Assembly: GCF_001905655.1 (NCBI RefSeq)
Contig: NZ_JMHT01000080.1
Coordinates: forward strand, 1 to 60,764
From: Mycobacterium sp. ST-F2
Lineage (GTDB): Bacteria; Actinomycetota; Actinomycetes; Mycobacteriales; Mycobacteriaceae
Reading direction: 5' to 3'
DNA length: 60,764 nt
A program made the translations under genes and the position numbers. The stretch's first letter is position 1, and every line of letters starts with the position of its first letter. Shown here in pieces: positions 22,760-31,466 of this stretch. Below the pieces are notes generated by a model, which had not been told where the DNA came from, made no database searches, and saw nothing but the letters and a program-made list of their open reading frames with translations.

Positions 22760-24031
22760 ATGCGTATGGGAACTTGGTCGTGGCCCGCCTCCGGACAACG
22801 GCTGGCCTGGCGGCTGTTGCAGTTGCTGGCCATGTTGGCGTTGGTATGGGGCGCCTGGCGGCTGCTGGGTCATACGCCGTACCGGATCGACATCGACGTG
22901 TACCGGATGGGCGGCCGCGCCTGGCTGAACAACACCCCGCTGTACAGCGAGAGCACGATCTTCCGCACCGAGGCGGGCGTCGACCTGCCGTTCACCTACC
23001 CGCCGCTGGCGGCGATCATGTTCGCACCGTTCGCCTGGCTCCCGCTGCCCGGAGCGAGCGTCGCCATCACGGTGACGACGTTGGTGCTGCTGCTGGTGTC
23101 GATCGTGATCGTGCTGACCCGGCTGGATGTCTGGCCGCAGTCACGGCTCGGCGGCTCGGCGCTGGCCCGCCGCTGCTGGCTGGCCGTCGCCATCGTCGGA
23201 CCGGCCGTGCTGTTCCTCGAACCGGTGCGGTCCAACTTCAACTTCGGGCAGATCAACGTCGTCCTGATGACGGTGGTGATCGCCGACTGCGTCCCCCGCC
23301 GCACCCCGTGGCCGCGCGGCGTCCTGCTCGGCGTGGCGATCGCCCTCAAGCTGACCCCGGCCGTGTTCCTTCTGTACTTCCTCCTGCGTCGCGATTTCCG
23401 CGCGCTGCTGACGACGGTGGCGTCGTCGGTCGTGGTCACGCTGTTCGCGTTCGCCCTGGCGTGGGGCGACTCGTGGGAGTACTGGACCAAGACAGTCCGC
23501 AACACCGACCGCATCGGCACCGCGACGCTGAACACCAATCAGAACATCTCGGGCACGCTGGCCCGGTTCGGGCTCTCGGCGACGCCGCGATTCGTGCTGT
23601 GGGTTCTGCTGTGCTTCGCGGTGCTGGCGCTGACGGTCTGGGCGGCGCGCCGCGTGCTCCGCGCGGGGCAGCCGGTGCTGGCCTTGATGTGCGTGGCGAT
23701 GTTCGGGTTGGTGGTGTCGCCGGTGTCGTGGTCGCACCACTGGGTGTGGGCGCTGCCGACCATGGTGACCATCACCGTGCTCGCCTACCGGGAGCGCAAT
23801 GCCGCCCTCGCCGCGGTCAGCGCCGTCGGCGCCGTCCTGCTGGTCTTCACCCCGATCCGGCTGCTGCCCGAGCACCACGAGGTCGACGCGACGCTGTGGC
23901 GCCAGGTGATCGGCAGTTCGTACGTGTGGTGGGCACTGGCCGTGATCGCCGCGGCCGGCACCATCACGGGCCGCGGCGCGTCGGACGCCGACGCGACGAA
24001 GCACGTGGCACCGGTCTCGGCGACCAACTGA
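22760..24031 (+). CDS. Alpha-(1->2)-mannopyranosyltransferase (Rv2181 family, GT87/DUF2029)
   Basis: A 423-residue polytopic GT-C glycosyltransferase with 11-12 membrane segments. The first outer loop holds the acidic motif in YRIDIDVYRMGGRAW, followed by TPLYSE and FTYPPLAAIMFAP, hallmarks of DUF2029 mannosyltransferases; later motifs are NFGQINVVLM and SWSHHWVW. The M. tuberculosis enzyme adds alpha-1,2-mannose branches to lipomannan and lipoarabinomannan and caps, in the periplasm. The ATG 22760 is preceded by TAGGCT at 22744-22749. With mptA and pimB' this makes three PIM/LM/LAM genes in the window. Confidence 0.92.
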   Translation: MRMGTWSWPASGQRLAWRLLQLLAMLALVWGAWRLLGHTPYRIDIDVYRMGGRAWLNNTPLYSESTIFRTEAGVDLPFTYPPLAAIMFAPFAWLPLPGASVAITVTTLVLLLVSIVIVLTRLDVWPQSRLGGSALARRCWLAVAIVGPAVLFLEPVRSNFNFGQINVVLMTVVIADCVPRRTPWPRGVLLGVAIALKLTPAVFLLYFLLRRDFRALLTTVASSVVVTLFAFALAWGDSWEYWTKTVRNTDRIGTATLNTNQNISGTLARFGLSATPRFVLWVLLCFAVLALTVWAARRVLRAGQPVLALMCVAMFGLVVSPVSWSHHWVWALPTMVTITVLAYRERNAALAAVSAVGAVLLVFTPIRLLPEHHEVDATLWRQVIGSSYVWWALAVIAAAGTITGRGASDADATKHVAPVSATN

Positions 24032-24127
24032 ACACGGCAGGGCTCAACCGGCGCGACGGCAACCACGCGGCGGTCCGACAGCCGATTTTCCGCCACCACG
24101 TTCGGAGTGCCGACCCACCGAATCACG

Positions 24128-24172
24128 TAAGCCGAGGATTGGTGTCATCAGGTGACCGCAATCCTCGGCTTA
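24128..24172. terminator. Bidirectional hairpin terminator
   Basis: TAAGCCGAGGATTG (24128-24141) and CAATCCTCGGCTTA (24159-24172) are perfect 14-bp arms with a 17-bp loop, lying between the convergent mannosyltransferase and acyltransferase genes. There is no long T-tract on either side. Confidence 0.75.
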
Positions 24173-24187
24173 ATCGTTGTGGCGCGT

Positions 24188-24889
24188 TCAGCCCGCCTTG
24201 ATCGCGGGCGGCGGCGTCTTGCCCTCTTTGACGTCGGCCGCGTAGAGGTCGACGTACTCCTGGCCCGACAGCCGCATCAGCTCGTACATGACCTCGTCGA
24301 TCACGGCGCGCTCGATGAACCGGTTACCGGCCAGGCCCTCGAAGCGGCGGAAGTCCATCGGCTTGCCGAACTTGACCTCGACGCGGGCGAAGTGCCACAT
24401 CTTGCTGCCCGGCGGGTTCACCACGTCGGTGTTGATCATCGCGACGGGAATGACGGGGATGCCGGTCTCCAGTGCGATGCGGGCGAGGCCCGTCTTGCCC
24501 TTGTAGAGCTTGCCGTCCGGAGAGCGCGTGCCCTCCGGGTACATGCCGAGCAGCTTGCCCTGGTCCAGGATCTTGGCCGCGGCCGTGAGTGCATCCGCCG
24601 CGGAATCGGCGTTCGTGCGGTCGATGGGCACCTGCCCGGTCGACGAGTAGAAGAACTTGATCAGCTTGCCCTTGATGCCGGTCCCGGTGAAGTACTCGGC
24701 CTTGGCCAGGAAGAAGATCCGCCGGCGCAGCACCAGCGGCAGGTAGAAGCTGTCGACGACGGCCAGGTGATTACTGGCCAGCAGGACGGGGCCGTGGTCG
24801 GGAACGTATTCGAGCCCCGTGACCTTCGGACGGCCCAGAAGCGTCAGCAACGGGCCCATCAAGATGTACTTGTACAACCAGAAGAACAT
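24188..24889 (-). CDS. plsM: Phospholipid sn-2 acyltransferase (PlsC fold, Rv2182c)
   Basis: A 233-residue membrane-associated acyltransferase. Motif I is SNHLAVVDSF (His-x4-Asp), motif II is within GQVPIDRTN, motif III is MYPEGTRSPDGKLYKGKTG, and motif IV GIPVIPVAM. The N-terminal hydrophobic segment anchors it. The mycobacterial enzyme has been described as PlsM, which places palmitate at sn-2 of glycerol-3-phosphate-derived lipids, as I recall. The ATG at 24889 has GGGAGG 5 nt upstream, so it is preferred to the longer frame at 24940. Confidence 0.9.
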   Translation of the reverse strand: MFFWLYKYILMGPLLTLLGRPKVTGLEYVPDHGPVLLASNHLAVVDSFYLPLVLRRRIFFLAKAEYFTGTGIKGKLIKFFYSSTGQVPIDRTNADSAADALTAAAKILDQGKLLGMYPEGTRSPDGKLYKGKTGLARIALETGIPVIPVAMINTDVVNPPGSKMWHFARVEVKFGKPMDFRRFEGLAGNRFIERAVIDEVMYELMRLSGQEYVDLYAADVKEGKTPPPAIKAG

Positions 24890-24976
24890 CGAACCTCCCG
24901 CAGCGCGCACCCGGACGGTGCCCCCGACAACTTTACCCACCGACTGTCGGCCCGACCACAGCCCGCAGCGGACTCG

Positions 24977-25387
24977 CTATTCCTCCACAGAGACCGGGAT
25001 GGACTGGTAACGGCCCGGGCCTGCCGGACTCGGGGGCTCGTCGGGCTGACGATGTTTGCCGCCGGGACCGGACGGGTCGGTCGGCGGCTCGGGGTGCGGG
25101 CCGGCGGGCCCCTGGGCGGCGAGTGCGGCGCGGACCGCATCCAGCAGCGTGGTGCTGTGTTCGGCGATGGCCGTCAGCATCGGATGCTGCTCGTCGTTGG
25201 CCAACGCGACCAGGGCGCATACCGGGCACCACACCTGCTTGCATTCGCTCGGATTCTCGCCGTCGGCCAGCATGGCCACCGACAGCCGGACGACGGGATC
25301 GATCTTGTCGATCAGGGCCTGTGCCAGGAGCTTCAGATCCACCGGTAGGTCGCCCAGAGCGTCTGCCCCGAAATTGGTGTGCGTCAC
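24977..25387 (-). CDS. Conserved protein with Cys-x4-Cys-x2-Cys motif (Rv2183c family)
   Basis: A 136-residue protein of unknown function. Residues 1-90 are a helical domain with LPVDLKLLAQALIDKIDP; three Cys (49, 54, 57; ECKQVWCPVC) and nearby His could hold zinc or an Fe-S cluster. The last 45 residues are Pro/Gly-rich. The GTG at 25387 overlaps the stop of the ArsA-like ATPase gene (GTGA) with GGAGG 10 nt upstream; GTG 25396 is the alternative. Tight coupling to the ATPase suggests they act together. Confidence 0.82.
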   Translation of the reverse strand: MTHTNFGADALGDLPVDLKLLAQALIDKIDPVVRLSVAMLADGENPSECKQVWCPVCALVALANDEQHPMLTAIAEHSTTLLDAVRAALAAQGPAGPHPEPPTDPSGPGGKHRQPDEPPSPAGPGRYQSIPVSVEE

Positions 25388-26637
25388 TTGGGCCACACCT
25401 CCGGGTCAGGGCGAAAACGGACGGTCAGTTCACTGCCGCGCAACGACGCGCCGGTCACGATGCAACGACGCAGGACAGATGCCAACGGTACCCGGCGCCG
25501 GGTACCACCCGAGCCGATGATCAGGTCATCGTCGACGCGCCCCAGGGTCAGAGACTCCGGGTCGATTTGCGGCAATTCTATCCGCAGCCGGTACACGGCG
25601 GCCAATCCTGAGCCCGATTCGCGGTCGACGATGGGCCGCGGCGGCGGGGGCGGCGGGGTACCGTGCCGCAGCCGCGATGCGTCGAGCAGCTCCCCCAGCG
25701 CCTTCGGGCCGATGGGCTCGCCCGCCAGGTGCGGCACCAGCACCAGCCGCACGTCGCCGACGGCGGCGTCCAGGTCGCTGAGCATGCTGCGCTGCTCGGC
25801 GATGCGCTCGGCGTACCAGTCGAAGGCCGGGTGCGCGGGCAGATTCACGTACTCGTACGAATCATCTTGGATCAGAACCTGATTCACGATGAGTTCGGAG
25901 ACGTGCACACCCATCAACGTGAGCGACGCCAACGTGCGGACGGCCTCGGCCACCACCACCCGTTCCGGGGTGAGCACCAGGTGCGCGGTGACGTCCGGCT
26001 GGTCGAGCAGCTCACCGAGCGCCTCTGTGGCGGCGGCCAGGCGTTCGACAAGGGACACCATCGCAAGGGTCTTCGTGTCGGCCAGACCGACCGACAGCCG
26101 CCGGTGCCGAGGCCAGGCCTTCTCCAGATACAGGGCGAACGCCGCCGGCAGGGTCAGCATCCGCATGGCGTCGGCGGTCGAGGCACAGTCGACGATCACG
26201 TGGTCCCAGTTGCCCGACGCCGCGAGCTCGGCCACCTCGTGCAGGCCCAGCACTTCCTGAATCCCGGGCAGCGCCGAGAGTTCTTCCGGGGCAACGTCTC
26301 CCACATCGGATTCGGGGAACCGGGCGACCAGCACCGCGGCCACCTCACGCCACCTGGCCTCCAGCAGTGCCAGGGTGTCCAGCGCCAGGGCATCGAGCAT
26401 GACGCCGGCACCGTCGTCGACGGGCACCTGCGTCGGTATCCGCAACCCGGTGGGGTGGACCTCCGCGCCCAGCACGTCACCGGTGGAGTGGGCCTGGTCG
26501 GTCGAGACGATCAGCACCCGCCGGCCGCTGCGGGCATCACGCACCGCGGTGGCCGTGGCCACCGTCGATTTGCCTACTCCACCCTTACCGACGAACAGAC
26601 TGATCCTGGCACGCCCAGCAGGGTCCGCCTCACTCAG
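25384..26637 (-). CDS. ArsA/GET3-like ATPase (Rv2184c family), apparent CTG start
   Basis: A 417-residue P-loop ATPase of the anion-transporting/GET3 group. The deviant Walker A is KGGVGKST (residues 18-25), the switch-like region is STDQAHSTGDVLG, and HVIVDCASTADAM is the Walker B region. A C-terminal beta domain with Pro-rich linker (GTPPPPPPRP) follows. The first GTG in frame (26562) lies after the P-loop and would delete it. The frame is open back to 26652, and the only sensible initiator is CTG at 26637, in CTGAG context. It overlaps the upstream gene's 3' end by 8 bp. The substrate is unknown; mycobacteria lack the eukaryotic tail-anchor system. Confidence 0.85.
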   Translation of the reverse strand: MSEADPAGRARISLFVGKGGVGKSTVATATAVRDARSGRRVLIVSTDQAHSTGDVLGAEVHPTGLRIPTQVPVDDGAGVMLDALALDTLALLEARWREVAAVLVARFPESDVGDVAPEELSALPGIQEVLGLHEVAELAASGNWDHVIVDCASTADAMRMLTLPAAFALYLEKAWPRHRRLSVGLADTKTLAMVSLVERLAAATEALGELLDQPDVTAHLVLTPERVVVAEAVRTLASLTLMGVHVSELIVNQVLIQDDSYEYVNLPAHPAFDWYAERIAEQRSMLSDLDAAVGDVRLVLVPHLAGEPIGPKALGELLDASRLRHGTPPPPPPRPIVDRESGSGLAAVYRLRIELPQIDPESLTLGRVDDDLIIGSGGTRRRVPLASVLRRCIVTGASLRGSELTVRFRPDPEVWPK

Positions 26638-27067
26638 TCTCGACTCGCTTCTTCAGGTCCTTGAGCGCCGTGTCGGTCAGGCGGCGCTCGGCCTTGCGCT
26701 TGAGCAATCCGATCATCGGGATGATCAGGTCGACCGACAATTCGTACGTCACATCGGTGCCAGAACCCTTGGGCGACAAGCGGTATGTGCCCTCGAGGGC
26801 CTTCAGCAGCGAGCTCGACACCAGGGACCAGCTCACCGACTTGCGGTCGGCGGGCCACGTGTAGGCGAACACCATGGTGTCCTTGAGCACCGTGGCGTCG
26901 AGCACCATCCGGGCCGTCTTCGGGTAGCCGTCGTCGTAGGTGTCGAGGACCTCGGTCTCCGGGTATTCGGCGACCCAATCCGGGTACGAGCCGATGTCGG
27001 CGATGACGTCCATCACGGTCGCCGGGTCGGCGTCGATGTAGATGGTCTGCGAAGTCTTGTCCGCCAC
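26630..27067 (-). CDS. SRPBCC/polyketide-cyclase fold protein (Rv2185c family)
   Basis: A 145-residue START-like protein (ADKTSQTIYIDADPATVMDVIADIGSYPDW) with a hydrophobic ligand cavity typical of the family. No catalytic residues can be named. The GTG at 27067 is preceded by a purine-rich GGGGAAGTGG. It leads the operon with the ArsA-like ATPase and Rv2183c homologue. Lipid or polyketide binding is inferred from the fold. Confidence 0.88.
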   Translation of the reverse strand: MADKTSQTIYIDADPATVMDVIADIGSYPDWVAEYPETEVLDTYDDGYPKTARMVLDATVLKDTMVFAYTWPADRKSVSWSLVSSSLLKALEGTYRLSPKGSGTDVTYELSVDLIIPMIGLLKRKAERRLTDTALKDLKKRVETE

Positions 27068-27173
27068 GTGTCCACTTCCCCGAGTTAACGATGCCGGCTC
27101 AGGCGCCACGCACCCGTCAGCCGAGCTCTCAATGTACCGCCAGCGTCCACGCGCGGCCGGGCGATGCAGCCTC

Positions 27174-27563
27174 TCAGGCCAACCGTGACACACCCACCGG
27201 GCGGTTGCGCTCGAGGTCGGTCTTGATCTCGAAGGCCATGTTCTTACCGGCAACCCGGCGCCGATGGTTCAGCTCGGCCAGGTTCAGCTCGGCCAAGGCC
27301 GCACCCGTGACGCCCGTCGGCTCGGCGTGCAGGAAGTAATGCAGCACGACGCCGTCCATGACGGTCTCCAGCCAGACCTCCATGGTCCCGGTCAGCGCGC
27401 CGGTGACCGTCCACCGCTGCCCCGCCGGACCGCGGTCCTCGACGACGGTCAGCGACAGGTCCGGCCACCACCGCCGCCAGCTGCTCGGGTTCGCCACGGC
27501 GGCACCGACAGCGGCTGGGTCGGCACACACGAAGGTCTCGTCGGCGATCTGGATGCTGTTCAT
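27174..27563 (-). CDS. Conserved SRPBCC-like protein (Rv2186c family)
   Basis: A 129-residue protein starting MNSIQIADETFVCADPAA, the same length as the M. tuberculosis Rv2186c protein as I recall it. SWRRWWPDLSLTVVEDRG and a beta-rich middle suggest another START-like fold. The ATG has GGTGGAG directly upstream. Function unknown. It is divergent from fadD15 with a 120-bp spacer. Confidence 0.85.
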   Translation of the reverse strand: MNSIQIADETFVCADPAAVGAAVANPSSWRRWWPDLSLTVVEDRGPAGQRWTVTGALTGTMEVWLETVMDGVVLHYFLHAEPTGVTGAALAELNLAELNHRRRVAGKNMAFEIKTDLERNRPVGVSRLA

Positions 27564-27683
27564 CTCCACCAGCTTCACATACGGCCCCACAGTGTGATGA
27601 AGCACCCGACTACGCTGAGCACGGCCGCTGCTGTCACGGCATGGCTGCCAGTACTGCTTTGCTCTGACCCGAAAGGCCACACA

Positions 27684-29471
27684 GTGCGTGAGTTCAGCGT
27701 TCCCGCATCGTTCACCATCGGCGAATACGACAACGTCGTCGCCCCGGTGTACTCCCTCGAGCGCAATGATCCCAACCACGTAGCCATCCAGCGCCTGGTC
27801 GGAGACACCTGGACCGACGTGAGCAGCGCCGAGGTCGCCGCTCAGGTCCGCGCCACCGCGCTCGGCCTGATCGCCAAGGGCGTCAAGGCCGGTGACCGCG
27901 TGGTGCTGCTGTCGGCGACCCGCTACGAGTGGCCCATCATCGACTTCGCCATCCTGTCGATCGGCGCGGTGACGGTGCCCATCTACGAGACCTCCGCCGC
28001 CGATCAGATCCGCCACGTGCTGGCCGACTCCGGCGCCGTCCTGGCGTTCGCCGAGGCCGATTCCCATGCCGCCAAGATCGAGTCGATCCGGGCCGAGGTG
28101 CCCGCACTCGGCGAGGTGCTGGTGATCGACGGCGGCGCCCTCGATGAGCTGGCCGCCGCGGGCGCCGGCGTCGACCGCGCCGAGCTGGACGCCCGCCTGG
28201 CCGCCATCAAGTCGAGTGACCCGGCCACCCTGATCTACACCTCCGGCACCACGGGCCGCCCAAAGGGCTGCCAGCTGACCCACGCCAACCTGCTGTCGGA
28301 GCTGCGCGGCGTCAAGGCCTGCTTCCCCGACCTGCTGGCCAAGGGCCAGAAGCTGCTGGTGTTCCTGCCGCTGGCGCACGTGCTGGCCCGCGCGGTCGCC
28401 GTGGCCGGTTTCAGCAATCAGGTGACGCTCGGCTTCACCAGCGACATCAAGAACCTGGTGCCGATCCTCGGGGTGTTCAAGCCGACGCTGGTGGTGTCGG
28501 TGCCGCGCGTGTTCGAGAAGGTCTACAACACCGCCGAGCAGAACGCCCGCAACGACGGCAAGGGCAAGATTTTCCAGATCGCCGCGGACACGGCCATCGA
28601 GTGGAGCAAGGCGCAGGACACCGGCGGTGCCGGCCTGCTGCTCAACCTCAAGCACACGGTGTTCGACAAGCTGGTCTACGGCAAGCTGAAGGCCGCCCTG
28701 GGCGGGCAGTGCGTCGGCGCCATCTCCGGTGGCGCGCCGCTCGGCGCCCGCCTCGGCCACTTCTACCGCGGCGTCGGCGTCACCATCTACGAGGGCTACG
28801 GCCTGACCGAGACCAGCGCGGCCATCACGGTTAACCGGATCGGCGAGTTGAAGGTCGGCACGGTGGGCCGTCTGGTGCCCGGCAACAACATGCGCATCGC
28901 CGACGACGGCGAGCTGCTGCTCTCCGGTGGCGTGGTGTTCAGCGGCTACTGGAACAACCCGACCGCCACCGACGAGGCCTTCACCGACGAGTGGTTCCAC
29001 ACCGGTGACCTCGGCGCCATCGACGACGACGGCTACCTGTCGATCGTCGGGCGCAAGAAGGAGATCATCGTGACCGCGGGCGGCAAGAACGTCGCCCCGG
29101 CCCCGCTGGAAGACGTCATGCGCGCGCACCCGCTGATCAGCCAGGCCATGTGTGTCGGCGATCAGGAACCCTTCATCGCCGCGCTCATCACCATCGACCC
29201 CGAGGCGTTCGAGGGCTGGAAGCAGCGCAACAACAAGGACGCCGGCGCATCCGTGGGCGACCTGGCCGAAGACGCGGCGCTGGTCGCCGAGATCCAGAAG
29301 GCCGTCGACGACGCCAACCAGACGGTGTCCAAGGCCGAGGCCATCCGCAAGTTCCGGATCCTGCCGGTCGACTTCACCGAGGACACCGGTGAGCTGACGC
29401 CGACGCTCAAGGTCAAGCGCAAGGTCGTGGCCGAGAAGTTCGCAGCCGAGATCGCGGCGCTGTACAGCTGA
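27684..29471 (+). CDS. fadD15: Long-chain fatty acyl-CoA synthetase FadD15
   Basis: A 595-residue AMP-forming acyl-CoA synthetase. Motifs: P-loop IYTSGTTGRPKGC, the fatty-acid gate region LPLAHVLARA, YEGYGLTETSAAITVN, the ATP Asp in WFHTGDLGAIDDDGYLSIVGR, and the hinge Lys region KKEIIVTAGGKNVAPAPLED. This ANL enzyme activates long-chain fatty acids to CoA thioesters in the cytoplasm. The GTG at 27684 has GAAAGG 8 nt upstream. It resembles the bacterial FadD15/FAA group rather than the FadD28-type ligases for polyketides. Confidence 0.94.
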   Translation: MREFSVPASFTIGEYDNVVAPVYSLERNDPNHVAIQRLVGDTWTDVSSAEVAAQVRATALGLIAKGVKAGDRVVLLSATRYEWPIIDFAILSIGAVTVPIYETSAADQIRHVLADSGAVLAFAEADSHAAKIESIRAEVPALGEVLVIDGGALDELAAAGAGVDRAELDARLAAIKSSDPATLIYTSGTTGRPKGCQLTHANLLSELRGVKACFPDLLAKGQKLLVFLPLAHVLARAVAVAGFSNQVTLGFTSDIKNLVPILGVFKPTLVVSVPRVFEKVYNTAEQNARNDGKGKIFQIAADTAIEWSKAQDTGGAGLLLNLKHTVFDKLVYGKLKAALGGQCVGAISGGAPLGARLGHFYRGVGVTIYEGYGLTETSAAITVNRIGELKVGTVGRLVPGNNMRIADDGELLLSGGVVFSGYWNNPTATDEAFTDEWFHTGDLGAIDDDGYLSIVGRKKEIIVTAGGKNVAPAPLEDVMRAHPLISQAMCVGDQEPFIAALITIDPEAFEGWKQRNNKDAGASVGDLAEDAALVAEIQKAVDDANQTVSKAEAIRKFRILPVDFTEDTGELTPTLKVKRKVVAEKFAAEIAALYS

Positions 29472-29477
29472 GCAGCA

Positions 29478-30635
29478 CTAGAGCAACTCGGAGAGCCGCT
29501 CGCCCTTGAGCTTCCACTGCCAGTTGTCGACGACGAACTGACGGCCGGCGGCGCCCATCGCGGCGCCCCGGTCGGGGTCGGCCAGGACGTCACCGATGGC
29601 GGCGGCGATGGCAGCGACGTCGCGGCCGTCGACCACGTGGCCGGTCTTGCCCTCCACGACGGTTTCCGGTGCGCCACCGGAGTCACCGGCGATCACCGGC
29701 ACACCGCACGCGGAGGCTTCGAGGAAGACGATGCCGAGGCCCTCGACGTCGAGGCCGCTCCCCCGGGTCCGGCACGGCATGGCGAAGACGTCGGCCATCG
29801 CATGGTGGGCCGGTAGCTCGTCGCCGGGCACGCCGCCGGTGAACACCACATGGTCGGTGACGCCGTAGCGCTGCGCCAGCTTCTGCAGATCGTCGCGGTA
29901 CGGCCCGTTGCCGACGATCACCAGTGCGGCACCGTCGATCCGTTCCCGGATGACGGGCAGCGCCCGGATCAGCATGTCCTGGCCCTTACGCGGCACCAGC
30001 CGGGACAGGCAGACGATCACCGGCCGCTGCCCGAGTCCGTAACGGGCGCGCAGCTCGGCCCGCGCCACCTCGTCGGGGACGAAGCGGTCGACGTCCACCC
30101 CGGGCGACAGGTATTCCAGGGCCGCTTCCGGCCCGAACGCCGCGGCGAACCGGTTGCGTGTGTAGTGGCTGACGAAGGTCACCACGTCCGTGTTGTTCCC
30201 GATGTGGCGCAACGCATTTCGGGCGACGGGCAGCATCGACCACCCCACCTCGTGACCGTGCGTACTGGCCACCACCCGGGCCGCCCCGGCGTCGCGCGCG
30301 AGCGGCGCCAGCAGCGCCAGCGGCGCGGCCGCGCCGAACCAGACCGTGTCGATGTGGTGCTCGGCGATGAGCTTGCGCATCCGCAGCGCGACAGTCGGCT
30401 CGGGCACCATCAGCGTCGTCGGATGGCGGACCACCTCGTATCCGGCGGCCTTGTCGTATTCCGGGGCGCCCTTCCATTTCGGCGCGTACACCGTCAGCTC
30501 GTGGGAGCCGCGACCGAGCAGCTCGCCGACGAGGCTCTCCAGATACGACTGGATACCGCCGCGGCGGGGCGGAAAATCGTTGGTCAGCAGCAGAACCCGG
30601 GACGTCCTGGGCGAGCGAAGCGACGGGGATGACAT
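29478..30635 (-). CDS. pimB: GDP-mannose-dependent PIM alpha-mannosyltransferase PimB'
   Basis: A 385-residue GT-B, GT4 enzyme that adds the second mannose to PIM1 at the inner side of the plasma membrane. It begins with RVLLLTNDFPPRRGGIQ (N-terminal glycine loop), and the donor site is EGLGIVFLEASACGVPVIAG with SRLVPRKGQDMLIRA ahead of it. The length equals that of M. tuberculosis Rv2188c. TAGCCT 7 nt before the ATG suggests a leaderless transcript. It is convergent with fadD15, with 6 bp between stops. Confidence 0.93.
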   Translation of the reverse strand: MSSPSLRSPRTSRVLLLTNDFPPRRGGIQSYLESLVGELLGRGSHELTVYAPKWKGAPEYDKAAGYEVVRHPTTLMVPEPTVALRMRKLIAEHHIDTVWFGAAAPLALLAPLARDAGAARVVASTHGHEVGWSMLPVARNALRHIGNNTDVVTFVSHYTRNRFAAAFGPEAALEYLSPGVDVDRFVPDEVARAELRARYGLGQRPVIVCLSRLVPRKGQDMLIRALPVIRERIDGAALVIVGNGPYRDDLQKLAQRYGVTDHVVFTGGVPGDELPAHHAMADVFAMPCRTRGSGLDVEGLGIVFLEASACGVPVIAGDSGGAPETVVEGKTGHVVDGRDVAAIAAAIGDVLADPDRGAAMGAAGRQFVVDNWQWKLKGERLSELL

Positions 30636-30642
30636 CGCGGTC

Positions 30643-30648
30643 AGGCTA
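30643..30648 (-). promoter_or_regulatory. -10 element of pimB
   Basis: TAGCCT on the minus strand, 7 nt before the ATG at 30635. It lies between pimB and the upstream gene stop, so pimB has its own promoter. Confidence 0.55.
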
Positions 30649-30653
30649 TCGCG

Positions 30654-31466
30654 TCAGCCCCGGGCCGCGAGCCACTGCTGCCACGCAGCGGTCAACGCGT
30701 CGCCGTCCAGGCCCAGGGTGGCGGCCAGTGCGATGTCCAGGTCGGGGTGCCCGATGCCACACGCGGCCAGATACAGGCGGCGCAGCACCGGATCGCCGAA
30801 TCGGGCACCGACAAACCGGGCGAACCACCAGGCCCGGTCATAGGCCAGCGACAGCGCCGGCCCGGTGACCTGGAAGTCGGCATTGGTGGGCAGCACCGCG
30901 AGCTCACTGGCGCGGGCCGGGCCGGGCGGTGGGACGCGGGGCCGGCTGACGTAGTCGGCCACGCCCTCAGTCAGACACCACGGAGCGTCGACGGCGGTGA
31001 CGGGCCGGGAGGCGTAGTGGAAGAGCTCGTGGCGCACCACGATTCGCAGCGCTCCCGGCCCCATCGCGGCGGCGCCGGGCGCGAATACGATGCGGTCGAC
31101 GGTGGTGGCCGCGGCGAACTCCGCACGGCCGCCGGCCAAGGCCCGGAACTCCTCGTCGGTGCCGGTGGTGACGATGGTGATCTGCCGACGCCAGTCCTCG
31201 CCCCAGAAGGCGGTGACCGCGGCGACGGCGCCGTCGAGTTCGGCGGTGATGCGGCTCGGCAGCGTCGACCCGGGGTCCAGGATCAGAAGTTCGACGGTCC
31301 GGCCGTCAGCGAGCCGAAGGGAGGCCGGCGTCGTCGGCTGCGGCGGTGGCGCGGGCGGCGGTGAGGCGGCCGGAACGTCAGCCGAATGGCCGCGGCTCAG
31401 TACGAACGCGGCTGCAGCCGCCTCTGCGGAGAGCAGGCCGAGAACTGCGCGACGGGAGAGGCTCAG
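30654..31466 (-). CDS. Tat-exported HExxH metallopeptidase-like protein (Rv2189c family), apparent CTG start
   Basis: A 270-residue protein. The N-terminus reads LSLSRRAVLGLLSAEAAAAAF, a twin-arginine signal. A Pro-rich linker follows, then a domain with RHELFHYAS (HExxH zinc motif) and TEGVADYV about 20 residues later, which supplies the third Glu ligand as in gluzincins. Peptidase activity is inferred from the motif. No ATG, GTG or TTG is available at the signal peptide; TTG at 31139 would delete both the signal and a third of the protein. CTG at 31466 overlaps the ripC stop as CTGA. It forms an operon with ripC. Confidence 0.8.
   Translation of the reverse strand: MSLSRRAVLGLLSAEAAAAAFVLSRGHSADVPAASPPPAPPPQPTTPASLRLADGRTVELLILDPGSTLPSRITAELDGAVAAVTAFWGEDWRRQITIVTTGTDEEFRALAGGRAEFAAATTVDRIVFAPGAAAMGPGALRIVVRHELFHYASRPVTAVDAPWCLTEGVADYVSRPRVPPPGPARASELAVLPTNADFQVTGPALSLAYDRAWWFARFVGARFGDPVLRRLYLAACGIGHPDLDIALAATLGLDGDALTAAWQQWLAARG

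Noticed and set aside
27174..29129. A minus-strand frame running through most of fadD15 and joined to the Rv2186c homologue
   Set aside because: The part antisense to fadD15 has no motif and mirrors its codon structure. The real gene is the last 129 codons, with ribosome-binding site and conserved start.
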